A stretch of 53,639 nucleotides of DNA from Bacteroidaceae bacterium (GTDB taxonomy: Bacteria; Bacteroidota; Bacteroidia; Bacteroidales; Bacteroidaceae), in assembly GCA_016284045.1 (NCBI GenBank), contig JAEEOB010000237.1:1-53639 (forward strand), written 5' to 3'. Shown piece by piece: positions 46,154 to 53,509 of this stretch (positions are counted from its first letter, which is position 1; the number at the start of each line of letters is the position of its first letter). The notes below the pieces were generated by a model that was given only the letters and a program-made list of their open reading frames with translations, did not search any database and was not told the origin of the DNA. The position numbers and the translations under genes are program-made.

Positions 46154-46284
46154 AGAAAACTTGATTTTGTGATTTCCTGAATGTAACACTTTTTCTAATA
46201 TTTTTTTAGAAGTATAGACAGTGACATAACTCTATTTAAAACCCTTATAAAGGGGCATATTGCAAAATCAAATAAATAATAAAT

Positions 46285-46308
46285 GGAAGTCGAGAGGCTT
46301 CCTTTTTT
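46285..46308 (+). terminator. Intrinsic terminator
   Basis: GGAAGTC-GAGA-GGCTTCC (one G-T pair) followed by six T; about 130 nt after the small secreted-protein gene. Confidence 0.7.
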
Positions 46309-46706
46309 ATTCACCATTCAACGTTTTCGGATAATCTTGAATGTCAGATGCAGTGACATTATAAACAGGTGATAGATACTGAATTTGCTGGTCTTTGGAA
46401 AACAGTTCTCCATTGGTTAGTATCTCTGACCATTTGAAAGTCAAACACTTAATCGCAACGTTCGTTCTTGTTATATCAATTGTAGCGCAGTTTGTAGCGC
46501 ATTTTTTGTTTTTTTGAAGTCCTTTATGGGTACCTTTCGTTCATTTTTATTTTTAAAAATCACCGGATGGCTTTTGTTAAGCGAAGCGTTTTTTTTCTTT
46601 TTTTTGTTGATTGAACATCCGAAACTTGAATAATCTTATTTGGGGTGTTCTAAAAATTAAGTCGGATTGATTTCTATTCCTAAATATTGGGTATTATTGT
46701 AAAATC

Positions 46707-46733
46707 CCCCTCACAGCCAACAGCGTTGAGGGG
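46707..46733 (-). terminator. Terminator-like hairpin after the 176-aa gene
   Basis: CCCCTCA (46707-46713) pairs with TGAGGGG (46727-46733), 30 bp past the stop of the leftward gene; the reverse strand continues GATTTTA. Confidence 0.55.
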
Positions 46734-46762
46734 AATTAAGCATAATGTGATTACCTGTTTTT

Positions 46763-47293
46763 TTACAAATCGCGGTTCATGTGTGTCTCGAACATTCTGA
46801 CGAATTGCTGTGAGATACGGTAGAGGATGAAATGGTAATCCGGTTCCAGGTTTTGGGTGGTGGTTACTTTCTCAATCAGGTTGCCATCATTCCAGTAATA
46901 GCGGATTTCGATTGGTTTTCCGTCGTTCTGCTCCTTGTGTTCATAGATGAAAAGGAGGCTGTGGTCGGATGAATCGAAGAGCCATTCACGGTAGATATCT
47001 ATGTCTCCGTATTTATATTTCTGAGTTATGAAATAGGGTTTTGGCTCTGATTGGTCATAAGCATAATAGATTTGTATATCTTCCATACTTACCGGAGTTT
47101 CATCTCTTTCCTGGTCGTAATTCAGAAATTGCAATACGTTGGTTTTTTGACCGTTTTTCCCGTTGTTGCCGACTTTCTTTTTAGCGTCGGTGTAGGTTTT
47201 GCGGATTTTTGCAATTTGCGCTTCCTTTGTCTGTGCCTGTGTTATTTGAGTGGCAAAGAAGGAAATCATAGTTAGGAACAAAATTCTAATCAT
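46763..47293 (-). CDS. Secreted protein of unknown function
   Basis: A 176-residue protein with a clean signal peptide (about 1-20, ITQAQ), then a Lys-rich helix (KEAQIAKIRKTYTDAKKKV) and a beta-rich domain with many Tyr and Asp (IYREWLFDSSDHSLLFIYEHKEQ, IEIRYYWNDGNLIEKV). This layout is common in uncharacterised Bacteroidetes periplasmic proteins. A full consensus promoter lies upstream (47445-47474). It is the last host-type gene before the prophage. Confidence 0.72.
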   Translation of the reverse strand: MIRILFLTMISFFATQITQAQTKEAQIAKIRKTYTDAKKKVGNNGKNGQKTNVLQFLNYDQERDETPVSMEDIQIYYAYDQSEPKPYFITQKYKYGDIDIYREWLFDSSDHSLLFIYEHKEQNDGKPIEIRYYWNDGNLIEKVTTTQNLEPDYHFILYRISQQFVRMFETHMNRDL

Positions 47294-47444
47294 ATCTCTT
47301 TTTAATCTAAATTCCGCAGCACTTCTTTTTAACTTTCTTTATAAGTTTCTGAGCAACAAAAAGTTGCCAAAGACCTTCCCATGTCTGATTTTTCACTTAT
47401 CTTAGTGCTGCAATTCAAAATAAGCAAAATCATCAATGGTATGG

Positions 47445-47474
47445 CAAAGATAAACATAAAATCTCAAAAAACAA
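47445..47474 (-). promoter_or_regulatory. Consensus promoter of the 176-aa secreted protein gene
   Basis: On the reverse strand TTG (47472-47474), exactly 19 bp, then TATCTTTG (47445-47452). The leader is about 145 nt. Because this host promoter is intact, the prophage end must lie to its right. Confidence 0.75.
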
Positions 47475-47563
47475 TCCTTTTGGAGGAATTTTTCACGTAA
47501 GAGAGCCAAGTATGTGAAAAAAATGGTTACTCATGGTGCCACAACAAAGGACACCATCTATGG

Positions 47564-47677
47564 GGCACAGAACGAAGCGTATAATGTAGAGAGGGGACGA
47601 AAAACACCGAAAGCCGTTTATTTACAAAGAGTTGCGAGGGAATGGAATGTGAGGGCGGCACAAAACGAAACGTATAA
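47564..47677 (+). repeat. Pair of direct repeats, candidate transposase-binding sites
   Basis: CACARAACGAARCGTATAA (with a preceding GG) occurs at 47564-47584 and 47657-47677, 93 bp apart, with two differences. Mu-type phage ends carry several such transposase-binding sites; the assignment is inferred from position. Confidence 0.6.
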
Positions 47678-47681
47678 AAAG

Positions 47682-47773
47682 TTTACGTAGGCTTAAGTTT
47701 GCTTTACATTTGGGACAAAATAGTTTACGTCCGATGGACGATAGATTTACGCACAGAGGGCTGCACGTTTACG
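47682..47773 (+). repeat. Four TTTACG motifs at 42/22/22-bp spacing
   Basis: TTTACG lies at 47682, 47724, 47746 and 47768. The last three are exactly 22 bp apart, about two helical turns, so proteins bound there would sit on one DNA face. Confidence 0.6.
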
Positions 47774-47961
47774 CGTGTGGCCTTTTTTGTTTGTGTGTGG
47801 GTAAATCCTTTGTTTGTGGGCTTTTAGCGCGCCTGTGGGGCTTCTATTGCGTCCACGTTTGAACGGTGTTCTGATGGCATTAGAAGGCAGTGGGTCTGGG
47901 AAAGTCCGTGTTCCGGTCCCAGAAGGTATAATTGGCGAAAAATAGGGGGTGGGAGGACAGG

Positions 47962-48007
47962 TGGAGGGACAAAGTGGAGGGACAATTTTGAAAAACTGGA
48001 GGGACAA
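47962..48007 (+). repeat. Three copies of TGGAGGGACAA
   Basis: Exact copies start at 47962, 47975 and 47997 (13 and 22 bp apart). No gene context explains them. Confidence 0.7.
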
Positions 48008-48216
48008 AACTCCTGCCCACGCATACCGTGAGAGGGGGGGGCAAAAGTCCAAAAAACGGAGTAAAGTATAGGAAACTGACACTTTTCATGCAACATTTTC
48101 GGGGGTAAAATCTTGTGTAAAGCCCCATAAATAGAGGGTTTTGGTGTTCTGAAGGCTTGTTTGGGTGGGGGGAACACCCCTCACGGGGCACCAGGGGTAC
48201 AAGGAGAGGCAAAAAA

Positions 48217-48237
48217 AGCCCCGCAAAATGCAGGGCT
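48217..48237 (-). terminator. Terminator of the prophage lysogeny operon
   Basis: AGCCCCGC / GCAGGGCT (one mismatch) with loop AAAAT; on the reverse strand it is followed by seven T. It lies 35 bp past the 65-aa gene. Confidence 0.75.
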
Positions 48238-48271
48238 ATAACTCGGAACTGATTAGATTAGTAAGAGGATC

Positions 48272-48469
48272 TCAGTTTAGACCATATAAGATGATTTCAC
48301 TGTGTTGGAAGTTTTCATTTTCGATATATGCAATCTCTTCACGTGAAATGGTACATTTCAGGAGTTCTGTAAAAGACACTCCATCTTCTGTAAACTTCCC
48401 TTCTTTTGTGTTTTCTATGAAATCGAGGACTTCACTAAAATCTTCAGGTTGTTTGTCGTTCTTTTCCAT
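48272..48469 (-). CDS. Small acidic protein of the prophage lysogeny operon
   Basis: Sixty-five residues, acidic (MEKNDKQPEDFSEVLDFIENTKEGKFTE...), with no hydrophobic segment and no family I recognise. It starts 7 bp after the stop of the SDH-type protease gene and is followed by a terminator, so it is the last gene of that operon. It could be a regulator, antitoxin-like partner or substrate of the protease; this is only suggested by position. Confidence 0.65.
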   Translation of the reverse strand: MEKNDKQPEDFSEVLDFIENTKEGKFTEDGVSFTELLKCTISREEIAYIENENFQHSEIILYGLN

Positions 48470-48476
48470 TGCTTCG

Positions 48477-49685
48477 CTATTTTAGTGTGACTTTTTTCTT
48501 AAACTGATTTTCAAACATATTCTTAATTGGTTTCAAATCGATTGTAAACCCACATCCTGGAGTATCACAGACCAAGAGGTCATTATCTTTTACTAAAGGG
48601 TTTACTTGCAGATGGAGTCTTCGTATATCTGCGCTTGAAAGGTTAGGGTATCCCTTTATTTTATGTTCTTTACCGCATTTAGGACACGGTACTCCGAACT
48701 CAACGACTTCTATATTCTTGGTGGCGTTGTGTGGTGATGCAGGGTTGTTTAATGGAGTACTTGCCACATTAGCAGATCTTGCCAGTTCGCAATCTTCCCA
48801 GAAATACAATTTAAAGTCAGTACTGGTGTCGAATATTAACCGGATAACTGTCTTTATCCTATAGACGATATTTGCCAATGTTGGATTATTATCAATATTC
48901 TCAATTCTCAGTTCTGCATTGAGGTCTTCTATTTTGAGGGATCGCCCATGTGTGTGCCAATCCATGTGATTGCACAGTTTCTCGGAAATTTGCTTTGCCC
49001 TTTTCTCTTTCATTTCCTGAGTAACAGGAAGACCTCGAGTTTCTGTAGTTATCCAGTCCTTAAATTTGTATTTCGGCAGCCATTCCTCCACAAGATCCTG
49101 TGCGAATTGCAGGGAATTCATGATGCCATAGATTTCTCCTGGGGAGATCTGTGAAATAAGCATAGCATCAAATGGATTCAACTTTCCGTTTTTTGCGGCC
49201 TCTTCCCTTCTCTCGTCAACCCATGTTTTATAGTCATAGGCAGAGATCATGCTTCTTCCAACTCTTACCTGTGCATCAATTGGCCCTAAACTGCCTGTGC
49301 TACACATATAAATATTATTAGCGCACATGACAAGAATGGTTCCGGCACTTTTTGCTTCGCCTGCTATTACGAAATTCACCTCATCAAATTTAGAGTGTAA
49401 GAATCTTGCTATTTCCTCGGCAGACTCCCCACTTCCTCCAGGAGTTTCCAGATAGATGTCTATTTGCTTCTTATCAGACTCTCGCAAAATGTCCTGAATC
49501 ATATAAAAGTCATCCTGCATGAGGCTGACGTCAATTCCTTGCTTGCCCTTATTAAAGTCAGCAGCATAGATGAACAAGTTGTGCCCTGTCAACCTGTTAT
49601 ATTCTGAACGCAATCTACTAAGTTCTTTTTTCAAATCCAGAACACTCATTCTCTGCGCGATATATTCACTGATTATACTTGCCAT
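48477..49685 (-). CDS. SDH/ClpP-class serine protease with C-terminal zinc ribbon
   Basis: A 402-residue protein of the SDH_sah/SppA-like ClpP-fold group. The core has QIDIYLETPGGSGESAEEIARFL (77-96, oxyanion loop) and VIAGEAKSAGTILVMCANNIYM with the likely nucleophile S113, then TGSLGPIDAQ. The middle is helical (about 170-260). A C-terminal treble-type zinc ribbon (CPKCGKEH ... CDTPGCGF) is an unusual addition. No signal peptide or anchor is visible, so it may be cytoplasmic. It sits between the phage repressor and a 65-aa gene on the same strand, so it should be made in the lysogen. That placement is typical of prophage cargo, such as superinfection or anti-phage functions. Confidence 0.82.
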   Translation of the reverse strand: MASIISEYIAQRMSVLDLKKELSRLRSEYNRLTGHNLFIYAADFNKGKQGIDVSLMQDDFYMIQDILRESDKKQIDIYLETPGGSGESAEEIARFLHSKFDEVNFVIAGEAKSAGTILVMCANNIYMCSTGSLGPIDAQVRVGRSMISAYDYKTWVDERREEAAKNGKLNPFDAMLISQISPGEIYGIMNSLQFAQDLVEEWLPKYKFKDWITTETRGLPVTQEMKEKRAKQISEKLCNHMDWHTHGRSLKIEDLNAELRIENIDNNPTLANIVYRIKTVIRLIFDTSTDFKLYFWEDCELARSANVASTPLNNPASPHNATKNIEVVEFGVPCPKCGKEHKIKGYPNLSSADIRRLHLQVNPLVKDNDLLVCDTPGCGFTIDLKPIKNMFENQFKKKVTLK

Positions 49686-49739
49686 ATTATTTGCAAAATT
49701 AATAAAAAAAAGTCAATTTCCCAAAAAACTGTTGCCAAA

Positions 49740-50390
49740 CTATTCAAGGCGGATGATGCCGATGACGAGGGCTACGGCATAGATGTCCTCGTATGGTAGT
49801 TCAAAGGGATCATATTCTTTGTTGTCGGACACGATGAGGACGTGCTGTTTGTCAGATCCAGGCTTTATGCGCTTGATAATCGCACCCTGCGCCGTATCAA
49901 GAACGTAGGGTTTGTTCCATTGGAAGAATAAGCCGGACATAGGGACACGCTGGCAGGCTACGATGTCGCCAGAGAGGAATGTTGGTGTCATGCTGTCCCC
50001 CTTGACTGGCATGAGGAAATCCGCGCCGTTGAATGCCGGTACCACATAACGTTCGCACTCATACTCAAGAATTGCTTGTTCTCCTTTAAGTGCTCCAGCC
50101 ATCGCGCTGAATGGTATGAGTGGGATTCCCTCTTTGGGAGAAGTTGAATGGTGGGCAATAGGTAGCGCACAGTCTTTTATCATGTCACCAACTCCAGTTA
50201 AAAGCCATTCCGGACTAACATCGCAATTTCTCACGACTTTTTCTAAAAAATCTTGTTTGGGGACTACTCCTTTGATATAGCCCCTTATATTTCCCTCACT
50301 TACTCCGATAAGATTAGCAAAAACGGTGTTTGCCCCATTCCCATAGTGGTCAACTAACCGCTTTATTCTGTCGTGAATTGTCTCGCTCAT
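49740..50390 (-). CDS. Phage repressor, HTH plus S24 (LexA/CI-like) peptidase domain
   Basis: Keeps the prophage silent and is expected to self-cleave on DNA damage. From ATG 50390 (216 residues; an upstream ATG at 50426 would run into the operator region and is rejected). The N-terminal HTH has TVFANLIGVSEGNIRGYIKG. The hinge cleavage site is A98-G99 in FSAMAGAL. The S24 catalytic pair is S133 (KGDSMTPTFLSGDIVAC) and K173 (GAIIKRIKPG). It diverges from the early operon across an operator-promoter region and heads the leftward operon with the SDH-type protease. Confidence 0.9.
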   Translation of the reverse strand: MSETIHDRIKRLVDHYGNGANTVFANLIGVSEGNIRGYIKGVVPKQDFLEKVVRNCDVSPEWLLTGVGDMIKDCALPIAHHSTSPKEGIPLIPFSAMAGALKGEQAILEYECERYVVPAFNGADFLMPVKGDSMTPTFLSGDIVACQRVPMSGLFFQWNKPYVLDTAQGAIIKRIKPGSDKQHVLIVSDNKEYDPFELPYEDIYAVALVIGIIRLE

Positions 50391-50422
50391 TTTGCAAATT
50401 TTTATATTAAAATCGAAAAAAG

Positions 50423-50465
50423 TCACGAAAAAGTTTTGATAATTCGTGAGAAGTCACTATCTTTG
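50423..50465 (+). promoter_or_regulatory. Prophage early promoter with overlapping repressor operator
   Basis: TTG (50436-50438), 19 bp, TATCTTTG (50458-50465) is an exact Bacteroidetes promoter reading into the early operon. A perfect inverted repeat TCACGAA (50423-50429) / TTCGTGA (50443-50449) spans the -33 box, and a half-site-like GTCAC recurs at 50453-50457. This is the expected place for the S24 repressor to bind; the binding is inferred. Confidence 0.75.
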
Positions 50466-50504
50466 CAGGCGTATTCATCATTGTATAACTTAATTTTTAA
50501 TGAA

Positions 50505-50882
50505 ATGAAAAGAACTAAGTCGAATTATCGGAGCCAGGAGAAGTATGCTGAGGCTCTGAATTGCACGAGGAAACGTCAGGCTCCTCAATCTGACAGAGAA
50601 CTTGTGTGTCAGCTGTGCCGTCGTATAGATCGCTTAGAGCGCGAATTAACTGCGACAAAGAAACAACTGAACGGAATCGCTTGCAGTCACGCCAAAGGTG
50701 AAGATGCAGTTCCACATAGTCAATGCCCCGCATCTCGGCTTCCTCGTCGGGGTGGTAGTAAGCGAAGGATTGCTTACATGATATATGAAGAGGATTTGAT
50801 ACGGATAGCAACAGACTCTCAGCGTAGTTTTGAAGAGCCTCTTCACTCTTCTCTGATGCAACGCGTCCTTGACGAACTGTGA
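50505..50882 (+). CDS. Small early protein with coiled-coil segment
   Basis: A 125-residue basic protein starting about 40 nt after the early promoter. Residues about 30-55 (RELVCQLCRRIDRLERELTATKKQLN) form a short coiled coil; the C-terminal half is Cys/Arg-rich and irregular until a helical end (SLMQRVLDEL). No family recognised. The whole gene is overlapped on the other strand by an equally open frame (50515-50904), so one of the two, or only part of each, may be real. The promoter favours this one. Confidence 0.5.
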   Translation: MKRTKSNYRSQEKYAEALNCTRKRQAPQSDRELVCQLCRRIDRLERELTATKKQLNGIACSHAKGEDAVPHSQCPASRLPRRGGSKRRIAYMIYEEDLIRIATDSQRSFEEPLHSSLMQRVLDEL

Positions 50883-50904
50883 TTGTAGCTTTGAAACGGT
50901 ACAT
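50515..50904 (-). CDS. Antisense open frame with protein-like N-terminus
   Basis: A 129-residue frame opposite the early gene. Its first about 60 residues look protein-like (MYRFKATITVRQGRVASEKSEEALQNYAESLLLSV, then DYVELHLHLW), while its tail (about 105-129) is Ser/Pro-rich and disordered. A -7 box TAACTTTG on its strand (50934-50941) lies 30 bp upstream. It may be a leftward gene whose tail runs under the coiled-coil gene, or a chance frame. Confidence 0.4.
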   Translation of the reverse strand: MYRFKATITVRQGRVASEKSEEALQNYAESLLLSVSNPLHISCKQSFAYYHPDEEAEMRGIDYVELHLHLWRDCKRFRSVVSLSQLIRALSDLYDGTADTQVLCQIEEPDVSSCNSEPQHTSPGSDNST

Positions 50905-50933
50905 GTTTATATGTTCATTAGTGAATGTGTGGA

Positions 50934-50941
50934 CAAAGTTA
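50934..50941 (-). promoter_or_regulatory. -7 box upstream of the antisense frame
   Basis: On the reverse strand TAACTTTG fits the consensus; no TTG at the -33 distance, so support is partial. Confidence 0.35.
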
Positions 50942-51023
50942 CGAAATTTTAGCGAGACGAAAGAAGGTTTGCTGTTAAAAGAAAAAAACGAGTATCAATT
51001 TTATTATTAAAACATAAATGATT

Positions 51024-51416
51024 ATGGCAAAGAGAAGAAGTGCGAGAACCATCAAGGTCTCGAGTGAAAACAAGGCGAAACTCGCCAAGATGTTTGGTTG
51101 CACGGAGCGCATGGTTTATAAGGCTCTGTGCTTTGAGGGAGATACGCTGCTGTCGCGGAAGATCCGTTATGTGGCCCGCAAGGAGATGGGCGGCTGGGTT
51201 GAGGCTGCCGTACCCGAGGACGAGATCTTCTACGACACAATGGACAGCGGTGAGCGTTTCATGCGCCAGTATTTCAACAACGGTGCCGTTCTGGAGGTCA
51301 GCATGACCACGGGCGAGGGTGTTGTACGTTTCAAGGGCTCGCCCCTGTACCGCTATGAGGAAGTACTTGTGAGTGATATTCCAACCATTCAGGACTACGC
51401 ACGGAATCTGAGATAA
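51024..51416 (+). CDS. Small HTH-like early phage protein
   Basis: A 130-residue protein from ATG 51024 (ATG 51018 also in frame). The basic N-terminus (MAKRRSARTIKVSSENKAKLAKMFGCTERMVYKALCFEG) has the spacing of a helix-turn-helix; the rest is mixed alpha/beta (RFMRQYFNNGAVLEV...). It lies 10 bp before the transposase gene in the early operon, the position of Ner- or accessory DNA-binding proteins in Mu-like phages. A role in early regulation or transposition is inferred. Confidence 0.7.
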   Translation: MAKRRSARTIKVSSENKAKLAKMFGCTERMVYKALCFEGDTLLSRKIRYVARKEMGGWVEAAVPEDEIFYDTMDSGERFMRQYFNNGAVLEVSMTTGEGVVRFKGSPLYRYEEVLVSDIPTIQDYARNLR

Positions 51417-51426
51417 GGAGGGGAAG

Positions 51427-53415
51427 ATGGAGTATTACGGAAACAGGCTTTGCATAAGTGCCCGTGAACTGGTGGACAGCAGTGTGATGTCTCAAGGCTG
51501 TTACCAGAAGATGGCGAGCCGCGGACGCATCGACGTGGTGCGTCGTGGCGGTGGTGCAGCCGGTCAGTATGCCCTTGTTGCCGTTGAAAGTCTTCCACGC
51601 GATTACAGAGCCAAGGTTCAAGCCCTCTATCCCGATGGCGACCTTACTCACCTGAAGGGTTGGGTGTGCAGCAACTACGAGATTGACCAGGCTGCGGTGG
51701 CGTTTTTCCACAGCAGGGAGCAAGCAGGTCTTGACCTGCCTCCTGAGAAGATTAAGGAGTATGTGGTGAACGCCAGTGTACTGAACTGCTGCATCCGCTT
51801 GTATGAGCGTGCAGCAACAGCCCAGAAACTGTTCGGCGGCAAATACAACTGGGAAGAGATGGCTAATGCCATTACCGCCCTGCGTGAAGAGTACGGCCAT
51901 ACGCTCCCGGCGAGTACGCTTCGTTTCCGGAAGAAAGTGAACGAGTACAAGAAGGAGGGCTACAGCTGCCTTATCAGTGGCAAGTTCGGCAACCAGAGTG
52001 CAAGGAAAGTTGACTACAAGACTGAGCGCCTGATACTCGGTCTGGCGGTTCTGCCCAACAAGCCATTCAACACTAACATAGCTGAAATGTACAATATGTT
52101 CGTGTGCGGCGAGCTGGACGTTTACGACCCGAAGACCGGCGAGCTGATGAACCCCGAAGACTTTGTGGACAAGAAGACAGGTGAACCAAAGGAACTGAGC
52201 GAGAGTACTATCACGAACTACCTGAACAAGCCTTCCAACAAGACCCTCATTGAGCATTCTCTTATGAGTTGGACGACGTTCATGCACGAGCAGATGCCCC
52301 ACGTTCACCGTCACGGCGGCGACTTCTCATTGTCACAGATAACGATGGACGACGTGGACCTGACGAGAAAACTGAAGGACACGAAGCAGCGCGTCCATGC
52401 CTACTATGCCTACGACGTGGTGAGCCAGTGCGTGGTCGGTGCCTCGTATGCCCGCAAGAAGGACGAAGGTCTGGTGGTAGATTGTTTCCGCGACATGTTC
52501 CGCCTGATTGAGAAGCAGGGCTGGGGAATGCCTGCAGGTATCGAGGTGGAGAACCACTTGATGAGCCAGTACAAAGACGGATTCCTGCAAGCCGGTGTAG
52601 CGTTCCCCTTCGTTCACTTCTGCGCCCCCCAGAACTCACAGGAGAAATATGCCGAGCCGTTGAACGGTGCGAAGAAGCGCAGCGTGATCCACAAGAACCA
52701 CGAGGGCATTGGCCGTTTCTACGGCAAGGGAAAGTGGCGCCAGGAGTACAAGAAAGTGAGCGACGAGACCAACGAACTCTATGAGGACAAGGAATACTTC
52801 AGTTGGGACCAGTTGGTGGCAGAAGACCGACGTGACAGCTATGAGTGGAATCACCAACTGCACCCCAACCAGAAGAAGTTCCCCGGCATGACAAGGTGGG
52901 ACGTTCTCTGTGAGCGCATCAACCCGACCCTGCAGCCTCTCGACAAACTGACGCTGGCCCGCTACATCGGTGAGCGTGTGGAGACGAGCATCAGGAGGAA
53001 CTCGACGGTACGCGTGGCCTATGAGGATTGGTGGTTGAGCGATACCAGCGTATTGGAGAAACTTCGCCCGAATGACTATCGGGTGACCGCCTACTATATG
53101 CCAGACGAAGAAGGCAAGGCTCAGGAAGTGTTCATCTTCCAGGGTGACAAGTACATCGACCAAGTGGAGAAAGTACAGACCTACAACCGTGTGATGGCAG
53201 AGCAAACCGAAGAGGACACCGTGAACTATATCGAGCAGCGCAAGAAGATTGCGAAGTTCAGCAAGTATGTAAAAGACCACGCTATCGACGAGGTGGGCAT
53301 ATTGAAGCCATCGGCAACGCCACAACAGGCAGAAGCCGTGGCACTGGAGCCCCAGATTAAGGAGGAGCAGCCAGTCAGAAGCCAATGGAAGCCCGACCCG
53401 ATAGCCGATATTTAA
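51427..53415 (+). CDS. MuA-type phage transposase
   Basis: Catalyses replicative transposition of the phage genome. The 662-residue length fits MuA relatives. An N-terminal DNA-binding part (SARELVDSSVMSQGCYQKMASRGRIDVVRRGGG) resembles the MuA/Mu N-terminal winged helix. The RNase-H-like core has a first acidic site in ITMDDVDLTRK (D308-D311), a second region at AGIEVENHLMS (E373/E375, where Asp is usual) and a third acidic site in NSQEKYAEPLNG (E406 or E410). A beta-barrel follows (RVTAYYMPDEEGKAQEVFIFQGDKYI), then a charged C-terminal tail that could contact MuB. Intact and in one frame. Confidence 0.88.
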   Translation: MEYYGNRLCISARELVDSSVMSQGCYQKMASRGRIDVVRRGGGAAGQYALVAVESLPRDYRAKVQALYPDGDLTHLKGWVCSNYEIDQAAVAFFHSREQAGLDLPPEKIKEYVVNASVLNCCIRLYERAATAQKLFGGKYNWEEMANAITALREEYGHTLPASTLRFRKKVNEYKKEGYSCLISGKFGNQSARKVDYKTERLILGLAVLPNKPFNTNIAEMYNMFVCGELDVYDPKTGELMNPEDFVDKKTGEPKELSESTITNYLNKPSNKTLIEHSLMSWTTFMHEQMPHVHRHGGDFSLSQITMDDVDLTRKLKDTKQRVHAYYAYDVVSQCVVGASYARKKDEGLVVDCFRDMFRLIEKQGWGMPAGIEVENHLMSQYKDGFLQAGVAFPFVHFCAPQNSQEKYAEPLNGAKKRSVIHKNHEGIGRFYGKGKWRQEYKKVSDETNELYEDKEYFSWDQLVAEDRRDSYEWNHQLHPNQKKFPGMTRWDVLCERINPTLQPLDKLTLARYIGERVETSIRRNSTVRVAYEDWWLSDTSVLEKLRPNDYRVTAYYMPDEEGKAQEVFIFQGDKYIDQVEKVQTYNRVMAEQTEEDTVNYIEQRKKIAKFSKYVKDHAIDEVGILKPSATPQQAEAVALEPQIKEEQPVRSQWKPDPIADI

Positions 53416-53509
53416 CCGAGTTGATTATCGGCTGCGCTCGGTCAAACGAGCAGGCTCGATGACGCTCACTGGCACGATAATTAGAAACCCATTAAAACGC
53501 CGTTAGAAT

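Larger units (their letters stand above)
46154..46762. other. Intergenic region with terminators and a possible gene remnant
   Basis: It holds the terminators at 46285-46308 and 46707-46733. Between them a reverse-strand frame (46307-46540) is open for 78 codons without any ATG and encodes FKWSEILTNGELFSKDQQI...YPKTLNGE. Upstream of it TGTAGCGCA occurs twice close together (near 46482-46500). It could be a decayed gene or chance; I cannot name it. Confidence 0.4.
47475..48216. other. Repeat-rich non-coding left end of the prophage
   Basis: About 740 bp without a supported gene. From left to right: two copies of a 21-bp repeat (47564 and 47657), four TTTACG motifs (47682-47773), and three TGGAGGGACAA motifs (47962-48007). 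The forward strand from about 47880 is so G-rich that all three reverse frames stay open for over 300 nt; these frames look like composition artefacts. Confidence 0.55.

Noticed and set aside
46307-46540. Reverse open stretch of 78 codons as a gene
   Set aside because: It has no ATG and no recognisable domain; kept only as a possible remnant in the intergenic entry.
47747-48212. Three overlapping reverse-strand frames of 110-117 codons
   Set aside because: All three frames are open at once in a G-rich forward strand, the peptides are Pro/Cys/His-rich without domain character, and no start signal or promoter supports them.
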